DNA of 16,889 bases from Bremia lactucae (Eukaryota; Oomycota; Peronosporomycetes; Peronosporales; Peronosporaceae), in the NCBI RefSeq assembly GCF_004359215.1, contig NC_090619.1, positions 4,730,333 to 4,747,221 on the forward strand, in the 5' to 3' direction. The notes under the pieces are model-generated. The model had not been told where the DNA came from. It worked only from the letters and a program-made list of their open reading frames with translations, and did not search any database. Of the stretch, positions 1 to 8,445 are shown piece by piece (position 1 is the first letter of the stretch; each line of letters opens with the position of its first letter). Made by a program: the position numbers and the translations under genes.

Positions 1-749
1 ACCGACTGGCCAGTTCCAGTCGATGTCAAGGGACTTAGAAAGTTCCTTGGTTTAGCGGCGTACTTGCACAAGTACTCTCGCAATTATGCAGAGATGACAG
101 TTCATCTCTCTCGTCTCTTGAAAAAAGACGAGAAATGGTTATGGAACGCTGATTGTCAGCGTTCGTTTGAAGGTATCAAGCAAAGCTTGATGCAATCGCC
201 CATCTTGGCGATTGCAGATCAAGACAGACCATTCCATGTGGTCTGTGACGCCAGCGATTTCGCAATCGGCTGTGCGTTAATGCAATACGATACAGACGGT
301 GCGGAGCGCGCCGTCTGTTACCAATCGCGTCAGCTGCAACCAGCTAAACGCAATTATCCAGTGTATGACAAGGAACCCCCTGCCATGAAATATGCACTGG
401 CTAAGTTAAGGGTCTGTCTCCTCGGAGATAGACTGTTTATCGTATATATGGATCATGCGTCATTACGCACGGCCATAAATAGCCCAAACCTCTCGCAAGA
501 ATGGCGAGGTGGCTATCCTTCTTCGCGGAGTATAACTTCTACGTGGAATATGAACCAGGACGACTTAATGTCGTCGCTGATGCGTTATTCCGCCGACCCG
601 ATTTCAAGGCGGCTGCGCATTTTAACAGTGGAAATAATCCCACTGTTGCAACACTCATTTTAAGTGTTCCGTCATCAACCTTGTTTGATGACACAAAAAA
701 GACTACGCAGAAGATAAGGACCTTCTGCGTTAAATGGATCATCTGGTGA
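1..749 (+). pseudogene. Reverse transcriptase C-terminus plus RNase H, frameshifted
   Basis: Frame 1 is open from base 1. It begins with the end of the RT domain (WPVPVDVKGLRKFLGLAAY, a typical gypsy thumb/connection motif) and runs into RNase H. The acidic residues appear to be kept: D in CDASDFAIG, E in the DKE of YPVYDKE and D in YMDHASLRTA, where the family usually has YTDH. Near base 497 one base is missing and the frame changes to frame 3, which continues as MARWLSFFAEYNFYVEYEPG and then NVVADALFRRPDF, where the family has ADALSR. A further slip in the A run near 695-701 moves the reading to frame 2, followed by a TAA stop at 731. No start codon is expected because this is the interior of a polyprotein. 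Confidence 0.92.
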
Positions 750-1537
750 ATCCATCCGATAAATCTTTTAAAGAATTACCGGCTTTATATCAATCGTCAT
801 CCGCTCGATACACAGCACGCAACGGCTTATTATATTACACAGCCGTTGTCGGCGACACCCCACGTGTCGTCGTCCCAACTTATAATGATTTGCGCTTGCG
901 CATCATGTATGAGTGTCACGATGCACCAACAAGTGGGCATCGTGGACGTGAGAAAACTTATCTCATAGTAAGTCGCGACTTCAACCGGCCCCTCTAGTAT
1001 CAGTTCGTGCGCAGTACATTCGTGCTTGCGAGGTATGTCAACGGGTGAAGCCTAGCCCTTCCGCTCATGCACCTCCACAACCTCTACCACTTCCAGTAGA
1101 ACGTTGGCAGTCCGCATCTATGGCCTCCGTCTTCGGATTTCCTGAAGATCATCACAAAAACAATGGAATTCTTGTTTTTGTAGACAGATTCAGCAAGATG
1201 GTACATCTTGTTGCAGTACCAGAGTCGATCACGACTCCGGGTAGTGCCCGTGTCTTTATCGACACGGTATTCAAACTCCACGATTTACCCCGCGATAGAG
1301 GTTTGGCAATCCGTGTTCCGATCTCTTGGAACACAGCTGACTATGTCAACTCCTGATCAGCCAGAGACAGATGGTCAGACGGAACGCGTAAATCGCGTCC
1401 TGAAAGATATACTTCGAGGTTGTGTCCAATCGCATCCGAGTTGGAGCGAGTTTTTACCGATGGTCGAATTCGCCATCAACAATTTGGTGATGCGTCTACA
1501 ACGCATACCACCGTTCTCAGCTAGAGAATCCCTCTAG
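734..1537 (+). pseudogene. Integrase zinc-binding domain and core, catalytically dead
   Basis: Frame 2 (734-997) carries the HH half of the HHCC zinc finger (YECHDAPTSGHRGREKTY). After a frameshift near 990-1010 the CC half follows in frame 1 (RACEVCQRVKPS, about 1021-1056). The integrase core follows in frame 1 (HHKNNGILVFVDRFSKMVHL). The family motif SMDFVFG reads SMASVFG here, so the first acidic residue is lost. About a dozen codons are missing between HDLPR and VWQSVFRSLGT, near 1290-1300. This deletion removes the SDRDPRF-type motif with the second Asp and shifts the frame to frame 2. The third acidic residue is present in PETDGQTERVNR. A TAG at 1535-1537 closes the frame just after an AINN block. 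Confidence 0.9.
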
Positions 1538-2265
1538 TTGAAGGGGGGTTGGACTCGCACTAGCAAAACCATTTCTGCCTCATACTCATCACGCGTCGGA
1601 ATTACCAACGACGCGAATGACGTCGATGTCGAAGCAATCGAAATCGAAGATGAGAAAGATCTCATGGCAGTGCGCACAAAGCGCACTGAAAAAGGCAAAA
1701 GAAATGAGTCATCAGAGGATTTCTGCTGGCTCGAGAATCAGTAATCCGTTTCGTACAGAATTCCATTGCTAACGCAGTGGACCGTCAGGAACGGAACGCA
1801 GACAAACATGGAGGAGCAAACGGTCTTTCATTTAAAATTAATGACCTAGTACTACCTTCTACGGTAAACTTTCCTAAGCGTGTAGTCACTAAATTGGGTA
1901 GCAGTAAACTACTACCCAATTTCATTGGGCCTTTCCATGCACTGCATCGCAGAGGCAATACGTACACAATAGAATTGCCACGTAGGATGCGAACGCATCC
2001 TACGTTTTACGTTGGTCAGCTCCGCCCGTACCATCAGTACGCGGTTTCTTCTGAGGACGGATCTGACCGCCCATTTCAAAAATACCTAAATTATTCTTGT
2101 GGTCACAAACCAGATTCTCATGTTGTATCTCGAGATTCTCATGCCGGGTCCGAAGATCCTCGAAACCACGATGAGCGGAAGACAGCTCATCACGAAGAGC
2201 GTGATATTTCCGTTCGTACTCCAACATTGAGTACGCACTCTTCGAACGGTCTTCCAACCGTTTGA
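1538..2265 (+). pseudogene. Integrase C-terminal region with GPY/F-like domain and linker
   Basis: The 1538-1744 stretch (frame 2) is an acidic/basic segment with SSRVGITNDANDVDVEAIEI, part of the integrase tail between the core and the GPY/F domain. A new frame (1777-2265, frame 1) reads VDRQERNADKHGGANGLSFK, then SSKLLPNFIGPFHALHRRGN and YTIELPRRMRTHPTFYVGQL. This is the LLP-x-FIGPF...HP.FYV..LRPY signature of gypsy GPY/F-like domains. After RPYHQY the sequence becomes a polar, low-complexity linker rich in H, D, S and E, which ends at the stop at 2263-2265. The minus strand of this linker is open as a coiled coil (see the entry at 2000-2335), which is unusual. Confidence 0.85.
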
Positions 2266-2335
2266 TATAGTGATCCTGCATTGTCTGCTCAAACGAGCGA
2301 CGCTTACCGCACTCGTGATCAAGACTCTCTTCCAA
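2000..2335 (-). pseudogene. Antisense coiled-coil reading frame inside the gypsy element
   Basis: Opposite the pol linker, the minus strand is open for about 110 codons. Residues read like a genuine coiled coil: SMLEYERKYHALRDELSSAH followed by RGFEDLRTRHENLEIQHENL, rich in E, R, K and L with heptad-like spacing of L/Y/F. The same frame is protein-like upstream as well (LESKIEKLDHILH, 2345-2383), interrupted only by a TAA just before 2335. The frame has no ATG at its start (TTG after the stop), so as it stands it is a remnant. I do not recognise the protein. It may be part of an antisense gene carried by this element family, or a captured host fragment. A chance open frame opposite a polar linker is possible, but the heptad pattern argues against it. 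Confidence 0.4.
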
Positions 2336-2431
2336 TTAATGGAGAATGTGGTCGAGTTTTTCGATCTTCGACTCTAAATCCGACACACAGGTCGGATCTC
2401 ACCTACGCCACAACCATTGGTGGATTCCCAC

Positions 2432-2654
2432 GGTGGTCAACGTTTCCTTGTGAAACGTATCCAACCCACCGTGATGTGAAGGGGCAGAAACGAGTTATCT
2501 TGTTCGCTGGCGCGGTTATCCACATTAACATGACAGCTGGGAGCCTCATTCCCCGCTGATTGTTGACATTGAGGGCCTCGTCCGTCAGTATGACGAGACC
2601 CATCCGATGGATCAGAAGGTCCATCGAAAAAAAACGCACCCCAGGCGCATGTAA
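2432..2654 (+). pseudogene. Chromodomain of the gypsy polyprotein, broken
   Basis: Three frames together spell a chromodomain: GGQRFLVKRI in frame 2 (from 2432), HRDVKGQ in frame 1 (2467-2487), then TSYLVRWRGYP in frame 3 (2490-2522). A TAA interrupts at 2526-2528, and the frame continues as DSWEPHSPLIVDIEGLVRQY to DETHPMDQKVHRKKTHPRRM and the stop at 2652-2654. The aromatic positions typical of chromodomains (F, Y/W and W of RFLV, YLVRW and SWEP) are visible. In chromoviruses this domain steers integration to marked chromatin. Two frameshifts and one stop inactivate it here. Confidence 0.88.
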
Positions 2655-2821
2655 ATCGATTTTAAATCGTCAATCGCATCGCACATCTCGCTTGAGACGC
2701 GAGCTCTTCTCCAGGGCGAAGAAATGGAAAAGACATCCCCTTTTACTCGCTTCGTGTAGTCAACACAACACGGACAGGGATCACCCCACGTGAGGCATGG
2801 AAGTCCTGCCTCACGTGACAA
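2612..2821 (-). pseudogene. Antisense cysteine-containing reading frame in the 3' region of the gypsy element
   Basis: On the minus strand a frame of about 69 codons contains a cysteine cluster (LPCLTWGDPCPCCVDYTKRV) followed by SSPWRRARVSSEMCDAIDDL and KSIYMRLGCVFFRWTF, with a balanced, protein-like composition. The C-x(6)-C-x-C-C spacing could bind a metal, but this is inference. Its distal part overlaps the end of the chromodomain on the other strand, and it is in the same frame register as the coiled coil at 2000-2335, with stops between. Upstream on the same strand another short protein-like stretch is visible (KDFYIDAFVKHRWYSGNNKR, ending at a TAA near 2838). The function is unknown. 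Confidence 0.35.
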
Positions 2822-3068
2822 TTAATGCAATTTATTCCTTGCACCGGTTTGAGTTCGTTTCTGAACTTAACGTGAATCGCTTTAAGTTTTTGAAGCCAGG
2901 CTTGCGTCCAATGTCTTTGGCTTGCATCAACGAGCTTTTATCTCGCTTGTTGTTGCCACTATACCATCGATGCTTAACAAAAGCATCGATATAAAAATCT
3001 TTCTCAGCGCGAAAGTTCTTCGCGCTGGGACCGAGGCCATGTAGCTTTGTCGCAATAAATAAGGGATA

Positions 3069-3709
3069 TTAATTGTGAGGAATATTCTCTCCAGACAAGC
3101 TATTGACTAGCCGTGCGGGCAAAATCAATAGCTTCTTTTTAGGAGTAAGACGAGACATTTTATTGTCTACGCTCCCCTGAGTGGTACCCACTGAAGCAGA
3201 GGTACCGCAAGAACTTATATTACGATGACTTACGCCATCGTCATCACCACCCACAGAAATATGTGCGTGTGACCGCGCGGGATACGGTGCTGGCGACGAA
3301 GAATCATCCTTATCGTCGGAACCAACCATGCTATCGCGAATGCTATTAGCACGTCCATCCAATTGAGCCCCCTCATTAAAAGGCTCATAGTCAGCCGCCT
3401 GACGATGATCAGGCGACTGTTCTGTTCTCCACGAGTCGGCCATTTTGTCCGACTCGCATTCGAAGTCGACCTCCAAAGAGGGGTCGCATTCACGTGGTGA
3501 ATCACCACGTGCACCTGCAACGTCTAGTGTTGCGGGAGAAGATGACACTACGGCAGACGAAACGTCTGCCGCAAGAGACAATAATGCGCAGCCGAAGGCG
3601 CCGCACTTTATGCATACCGCACGGACTTGATAATCATGCGATAGAATTAAAAATGATGGTTCTGACCAATCAACATCGTTTTCAATTAAGTGGTCTTGTA
3701 GTGACCACT
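3069..3709 (-). pseudogene. Antisense Ser/Asp-rich reading frame next to the 3' LTR
   Basis: The minus strand is open from a stop at about 3710 down to 3069, about 210 codons. No ATG lies near its beginning; the first ATG codons are internal. The upstream part reads HLIENDVDWSEPSFLILSHD. The middle is disordered and rich in S, A, D and G (SLAADVSSAVVSSSPATLDV, SDDKDDSSSPAPYPARSHAH). The end is basic and hydrophobic (KMSRLTPKKKLLILPARLVN). It lies between the polyprotein stop and the polypurine tract, where gypsy elements normally have little coding sequence. Together with the two antisense frames nearer the chromodomain, it may be the 5' part of one decayed antisense gene. I do not recognise it. 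Confidence 0.35.
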
Positions 3710-3739
3710 ATATTCAATAACAATCAGAGTGATTGTCGT

Positions 3740-3754
3740 TTAAGGGAGGGGTGA
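3740..3754 (+). other. Polypurine tract
   Basis: TTAAGGGAGGGGTGA lies directly before the LTR start. A purine run at this point primes plus-strand DNA synthesis in LTR retrotransposons, and its position fixes the LTR boundary. Confidence 0.85.
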
Positions 3755-4194
3755 TGTAACGGGGTATATCATTACATGAAATTAATACTCAAAAGGTTAT
3801 TAATTTATATTATTACAAAGGTAGAGAATATTTAGAGAATATTACTTTGCGTAGTATAATTCGGAAAGCTTATCCATCGGTAGATATAGGCCATTATATC
3901 AGCTTTCTCCGCGGTCCAGTCAGCGCTGGACGCGCGCAAAGAGAGAGACAAATAAGACTTTATTACATGTTTTGTATTAGTTTATCATTAAGTTAGTATT
4001 AAATAAATAGAAACAGAAGAACTTAATTATATTAAATACGGTTATCTTTTAATCCTCTAGAAAGAAAGTGTTTTAGAGAGAGCCTTCCTCTGCACGTACT
4101 GGTGTACGTGAAGTGACGTGAGGCACCACTCGCACTGAGGCAGTGCGAAATGGACTTGTACTGAAGCAGTACAAGTCGGCAGTGCCCCGTTACA
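3755..4194 (+). repeat. 3' LTR of the gypsy element (440 bp)
   Basis: The LTR begins TGTAACGGGG and ends CCCCGTTACA, a perfect 10-bp terminal inverted repeat with TG...CA ends, immediately after the polypurine tract. The interior is AT-rich in the first two thirds. Near the 3' end it has three hairpins: 4093-4099/4104-4110, 4131-4137/4141-4147 and 4153-4162/4168-4177. A second copy of its first part is at 16615-16889, clearly homologous but diverged. Confidence 0.92.
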
Positions 4195-5415
4195 AAAGCC
4201 CTCAAAACGGGGTGTTGATCCGGTATTCATGATGACGTATCCGTAAGATTGATCTGATTAACTAATACATTCGCGCACAGGAGAAAGCGTGTAAATTGAA
4301 CACTTGTGGTTAAGCATATTACATTGCAATTCGATGCAATTTTTTCAACTAGTTCAATTTCATGTATATAGTACAATATAACTTGTACTATTTAGCAGTT
4401 CAAATTAGGTCTTTCGTTTAAAAATAACTCTTTTATTAGTTCGTGTGCCAAACGTTAAAATTCCTGAAACACACTTTTATAACAAAATAATAGATAACGA
4501 TTCTATCAGCCATTGTTAATCAAAAATCTTGAACGGCACAAGTTATTATATTGAAAGAGAAAAATAGGCATATGTCAACAAAAATATTGGCTGCTTTAAA
4601 CAATTTAGAGTAAATCACATTGTTTTGCAATTTGCCTTGCTTTTTGACGACTGACGCCTGAATGAAAAAATACGTTAATCGAGCACGAGTACAACTTTGG
4701 TGATAAGATAGTTACGTATGTAAGTCAATTGCTTGTCCATGCACTCCGCTTCAATTTTTTTCAAAGCGCACGGTAGTATGCGTTAACAAGGTTTAAAGAA
4801 AAAAATGGGATATTAGGAACAAGAAAGTCATGTGCGAGGTGTGTTGCTTATCGAGAATCTAGCCACGGACCAAATAACTGTATAAGATAGCTGCAGAGGT
4901 AGAAAACAAACATACTGACAAGTCAATCATTTTTATGAAGCCCTTGCACTAATCGCTGCTTGAAATGCTGGCACTTTGCCTAAGCTTTGCGAGCTGCCTT
5001 GTTTCTGGTAACTTCCAAAAACGTATAAAGACGCAATTGCCAATCATTCTCAAGGAAAAAAAGTGACGAAAAACAAAATCGTCTTCTCTCTTTGTCATGC
5101 CATCGATATAATGAGCGCATCAACGTCTTCGCTCTCTCTCTCTCTACGTAGTAATACAGGCAATCACGTGATTGCTTTTTTTTGCCTGTCTTTGAGCTAC
5201 TTCACAAGTACTCTTGCTCTTAGAATAGTACTCGCAAAACTCGTTAAGTCTCAACGTCTTTTTAAAAAAAATGAACACACTCCGAAGACGGATACCGGTA
5301 GCTCGGATGCTATTGACGTCTCTGTCGGTTCATACGGGTTTCCCGGGTTAAAACCCTCGTTCTTCCTTCAAAGAGTTTGGCCAACAGTGGCGTTGACAAC
5401 CCATTTCGATCCAAT
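4195..5415. other. Gene-free stretch between the LTR and the SAP-like gene
   Basis: AT-rich sequence with no convincing reading frame. A 138-codon frame (5063-5479) has low-complexity serine/leucine composition and overlaps the next gene's exon 1 in another frame, so I do not call it. TCATTCT at 5044-5050 matches the oomycete initiator pattern YCAYTYY, but it lies about 370 bases before the start codon. The promoter of the next gene should be in the last few hundred bases. Confidence 0.5.
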
Positions 5416-6503
5416 ATGGAGACGCGATTGTCGCCGTCCATGCAGGACTTGCGCATTCTCGCGCACACGCGCGGTCTAAAATATTACCAGCATCTGTCAA
5501 AACCGGAGCTCTTCTCGCTCTTGCAGCGGAATGAAAGCGGTGGCTCGACAGTTCGGCTTGTTGCCACTGCTACCAACGATCCGGTGCCTACAGCGCAAAC
5601 ATCGCAGACTAGACGCATAACTACTTGCTGCCTTCGAAAGCGCAAGGCGCGCGAGAACGACAGCATGGAAGATTCCCGCAGCCGAAAGAAGGCCAAGATC
5701 GTCGCAAATACGCTCGATCCCATCCTATTGACGGAGCTAGGACCATACACCGTGCGTAGACCTCGATTTGAACGAGGACTTTCGATATTGATACTCTTCC
5801 TCATTTCGTGTCTAGTTTGAACTCACAAGGACAAATGGCGTTGTGATCGTGTACAACGTCGAGTCCCTTGTGCAATATATTCTTGCTACAGGAGACTTTT
5901 CCGAACCGGAAACCCGAATTCCTTTTTCCGACCAAGAGTTGCTTCAAATGGATCGTGAGGTCTTTTTCTCTATTTTTTTTTTTTTGGCGTTTGCTCAATT
6001 GAGAACAAGAGACTGTTCAATTCGTCGTTTTGATCTTTAGGCAAGCAAAGCTGGAATGAAGTATACGAGTGTTTTAAACGCGAAAAAAAACACGCAGAAA
6101 TATGAAACTCTTCGACTTCAGCACGATCAGCTCTTGGGTACGGACTTTACTGCGATTCGTTGTAAAGTGTAGTACCTACGAATGCTTTTTTTCTTTTGTA
6201 GGACTGGAGCGCTGTGCGTCCGAGTATGTGCATCAAATGCTTGAAATCATTGAAAGTGACGATTCCGAGGACGGCGAGATTCTTCTCGTTTTGACCGTAT
6301 TTCCATCGTTTTCCGACATTTTTGAACAAATTCGAAAAAACAACTTGGAGCATGCAAATCATTGCATGGGCCACTTTATTCAGTACCTTAAAGGTCCAAC
6401 GAATCGTCCGACTGTGGATACAAGCGGTCTACTACCCGTCATTTTAAGCTTCTTAGACGACGTGAGTACGGGCAAGCAAGACGCAAAAACGTTTGGTTTT
6501 TAA
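5416..6503 (+). CDS. SAP-like N-terminal domain protein of unknown function, four exons
   Basis: Model: exons 5416-5751, 5816-5959, 6041-6137 and 6202-6503, about 292 residues. All three introns are GT-AG (64, 81 and 64 nt) and join in frame. The ATG at 5416 starts METRLSPSMQDLRILAHTRG; residues 6-40 resemble a SAP or Rho-N type helix-turn-helix (DLRILAHTRGLKYYQHLSKP, then ELFSLLQR), which in other proteins binds nucleic acid. A basic patch (RKRKAR, RSRKKAKI) suggests nuclear location. Splicing intron 1 joins LDPILLTELGPYT to FELTRTNGVVIVYNVESLVQ, then YILATGDFSEPETRIPFSD; the D-P-I start and P-x-T end recall a U-box, which is a weak inference. The rest is helical (LERCASEYVHQMLEIIES, FPSFSDIFEQIRKN). 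A GTGAGT at 6462 could start a fourth intron (acceptor near 6539), which would change the last residues. The gene converges on the GDT1 gene. Confidence 0.75.
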
Positions 6504-6846
6504 ACACGTTCGAGTCTTGTCACGTGTATTTTGCAATAGCGTTCTTGCCACGGAAGCTTCTGAAGTGTATTCGATAGTTAAATTTGCTTGTTATGGGTAG
6601 GAGATATATTGTAGCGGTTTTTGTAAGATTGGCGATTATCAGATACCAATGTTTTACATGTATGGATATTATGAGGCTTCCTTTTATTGCTACAGTGGCG
6701 CGATTTAGGATTTATATGCTACTTGTCGGCGATCATGAGCTCTAAAATAGAGAAACCTCGAAATGAATATACCTTTGAAATTTCATAAAAAGCTGGAAGG
6801 GTTTAAAAATGTAGTTCTGCTATTGGGTAATGCCAATACGATAGCC
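6504..6846. other. Intergenic region between two convergent genes
   Basis: The stop of the SAP-like gene (+) and the stop of GDT1 (-) face each other here, so both 3' untranslated regions and poly(A) sites should lie in these 343 bases. The sequence is AT-rich and no gene is visible. Confidence 0.6.
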
Positions 6847-8103
6847 TTAAGTCGACACACTCGGGCCTGTCACAAACGAGTGAAGTGCAAATAGCACAAA
6901 AAGAATGCCACCAACAAGTGTAACTGTTCGCTCTGAGATACGTGAAGCCAAGAATTTGCCCCCTACAACGGCAATTCCCGTGCACATGGAATGACCTAAA
7001 ATTGCACCAAGCGTCACTCCAAACGCGTCCTTGGTAGCCGATAATGTTACTGTGGCAATCTGCGAGCGATCGCCCCATTCAGCCAGAAACGTCATTAGGA
7101 ACGTTTGAGAAATGACTTTGAGCATGCCATCTGTCAAGTCGTCTGTTTTGCCATGACCTTCCTCCACTTGCCTACAATAATAACCATTCTGAGTCTTTAT
7201 TTCTCGTGATAATTAGTAAGGATGGACTACCTACACTGCGTCCTCGTTTTTCTTGCCCATGAGTTCTTCTTCGACTTCATTAAGTTCATCCGATGGGCCA
7301 CTAGAATGAACAAGAGCATCATTTACTTAAATATTGTACTCAAGGATCATCCCTGCACACTTGATCCGTACGCTGCATTCATCTCCCTTGCATCGATCAG
7401 CATCTTGACTCCAAATATTATAAACTACATCACATTATTCTCCCTGTTATCTTTGATATTTTAATTTTGTTTGAAGAATCATGAAACTTACCAATACGCC
7501 ACCCAAATAATGCGTTAGATCTGGAGGCAAGAACTTAGTGGCCACCATACCCATGACAACTGATAGTATTGTCATGATAATCAATGCACCAATAGCTCCC
7601 GCAAAAACGACAATGCGATCTTTTTTCATGCTTAAAATTGCGGCAATAAAAAAGGTTTTGTCCCCAATTTCCGTGGCCCAAATGGTCAGGATGCCACTGA
7701 CAAATCCAGACCAAAACTTTGGCGATCCCTCCAGGTGGAGCGTCGGCCGAGTGCTAGGGATCCACGCCGCGGCAATTGGTGCGCCAGTATCAGCCGAAAA
7801 TGCTCCAACAAACGATTCCAACGCACCCTTTATTGCATCCGTAAACGCTGCAAACTCATGCTGATCTATGACTCCGTTATGGTCTGCGTCTGCGCGTTCA
7901 AAGGCGACAAAGCGCACAGCCGCGCTATCAATGGGCGACGAAGCAATCTCCATACTATCTTGAGCACCGTACTCTATCTTCGGTTCCATCGGCTGGGCCA
8001 AGCCCTCAAGGAAGAACAACATAAAGGCCAGAACGACCTGGCCGAGGCGCACCATCGGACGTGGGATTCGTTTTGGGTACCTTACGTCTTTAATAAAGGT
8101 CAT
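6847..8103 (-). CDS. GDT1: GDT1/TMEM165 (UPF0016) family cation/proton exchanger with N-terminal EF-hand
   Basis: Model on the minus strand: exons 8103-7492, 7424-7372, 7300-7235 and 7171-6847, 351 residues; all introns GT-AG (67, 71 and 63 nt) with matching phases. Both family signatures are present: E-I-G-D-K-T at residues 145-150 and E-W-G-D-R-S at 275-280, each at the start of a hydrophobic helix set. Between the halves is the usual acidic cytosolic loop (SDELNEVEEELMGKKNEDA), coded by exon 3. Members exchange Mn2+ or Ca2+ for protons, usually in Golgi, vacuole-like or plastid membranes. The N-terminus has a signal-like stretch (MVRLGQVVLAFMLFFLEGLA from Met17), so Met1 or Met17 could be the start. 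Residues 72-83 are a canonical EF-hand loop (DADHNGVIDQHE). One EF-hand ahead of the transporter domain is not part of the standard yeast or animal layout. It ends near metE's 3' side, transcribed in the same direction. Confidence 0.9.
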
Positions 8104-8445
8104 TTAGGTCACACTAACTACACACTTTTTTGGCAACGATCTAAAGAAAAAAGAGCAACTACATGTCACGCATAATACGTTCAATCAACAATAAATTGTA
8201 CATGCCTTTTAAACATTAACAATCAACAATATAATCAAATCACAAAAAAGTGGCTATTATTAAAGTTTCGCTATTTCAAATGGCGAGTGAAAAGTTGCAA
8301 CTTCATACCTCGGCATCAAATTTCTGTCAATTCTTTCCAGAAAACGACAAAAGTCGAGTGAGCGAAAGCGCAAAAGTCCTCCTTTTGCCCTTTGACCCCC
8401 TCCCATTCATCGCAAAACCTCGTGGTGTCGCCAATCTTTTTTTTC
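8104..8445 (-). promoter_or_regulatory. Intergenic region: 3' end of metE and promoter of GDT1
   Basis: These 342 bases separate the metE stop from the GDT1 start, both on the minus strand. They must hold the metE poly(A) site and the GDT1 promoter. The part next to GDT1 is AT-rich. No motif is strong enough to name. Frames on the + strand here are short and lack protein features. Confidence 0.5.

Larger units (their letters stand above)
1..4194 (+). mobile_element. Ty3/gypsy chromodomain retrotransposon, 5' end outside window, decayed
   Basis: The + strand shows the Ty3/gypsy order: end of reverse transcriptase, RNase H, integrase zinc-binding domain, integrase core, a GPY/F-like domain, chromodomain, polypurine tract and 3' LTR. 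Each block is recognisable by family motifs, but they lie in all three frames, separated by at least six frameshifts or stops, so no intact polyprotein is left. Protease, most of RT, gag and the 5' LTR would lie upstream of base 1. The integrase has lost its first acidic residue and the block carrying the second, so this copy should be unable to integrate on its own. The target-site duplication cannot be tested because the 5' flank is missing; the bases after the 3' LTR are AAAAG. Confidence 0.93.
1..4194. repeat. Dense series of short perfect inverted repeats across the gypsy element
   Basis: Perfect inverted repeats with 8-12 bp arms and short loops occur throughout the element, in pol, the 3' region and the LTR. 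Arm pairs seen: 90-97/102-109, 109-116/126-133, 144-152/156-164, 191-200/207-216, 292-299/311-318, 624-631/640-647, 671-678/685-692, 705-713/722-730, 820-827/841-848, 917-924/937-944, 1154-1163/1172-1181, 1668-1675/1681-1688, 1891-1901/1912-1922, 1980-1991/1994-2005, 2429-2436/2466-2473, 2787-2797/2807-2817, 2966-2975/2981-2990, 3005-3013/3019-3027, 3097-3106/3125-3134, 3432-3439/3449-3456, 3491-3500/3502-3511, 3551-3559/3563-3571, 4153-4162/4168-4177. Many more have 6-7 bp arms, for example 1248-1254/1261-1267 and 1313-1319/1328-1334. Confidence 0.85.

Noticed and set aside
2281..2793. Two + strand frames after the GPY/F region as independent genes
   Set aside because: They include shifted pieces of the chromodomain (HRDVKGQ) and out-of-frame sequence, so they are fragments of the broken polyprotein.
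5063..5479. 138-codon + strand frame before the SAP-like gene
   Set aside because: Its composition follows low-complexity TCTC runs, it has no domain features and it overlaps the better supported exon 1 in another frame.
7222..7464. 80-codon + strand frame with hydrophobic residues
   Set aside because: It lies opposite introns and small exons of GDT1. Its hydrophobicity comes from AT-rich intron sequence.
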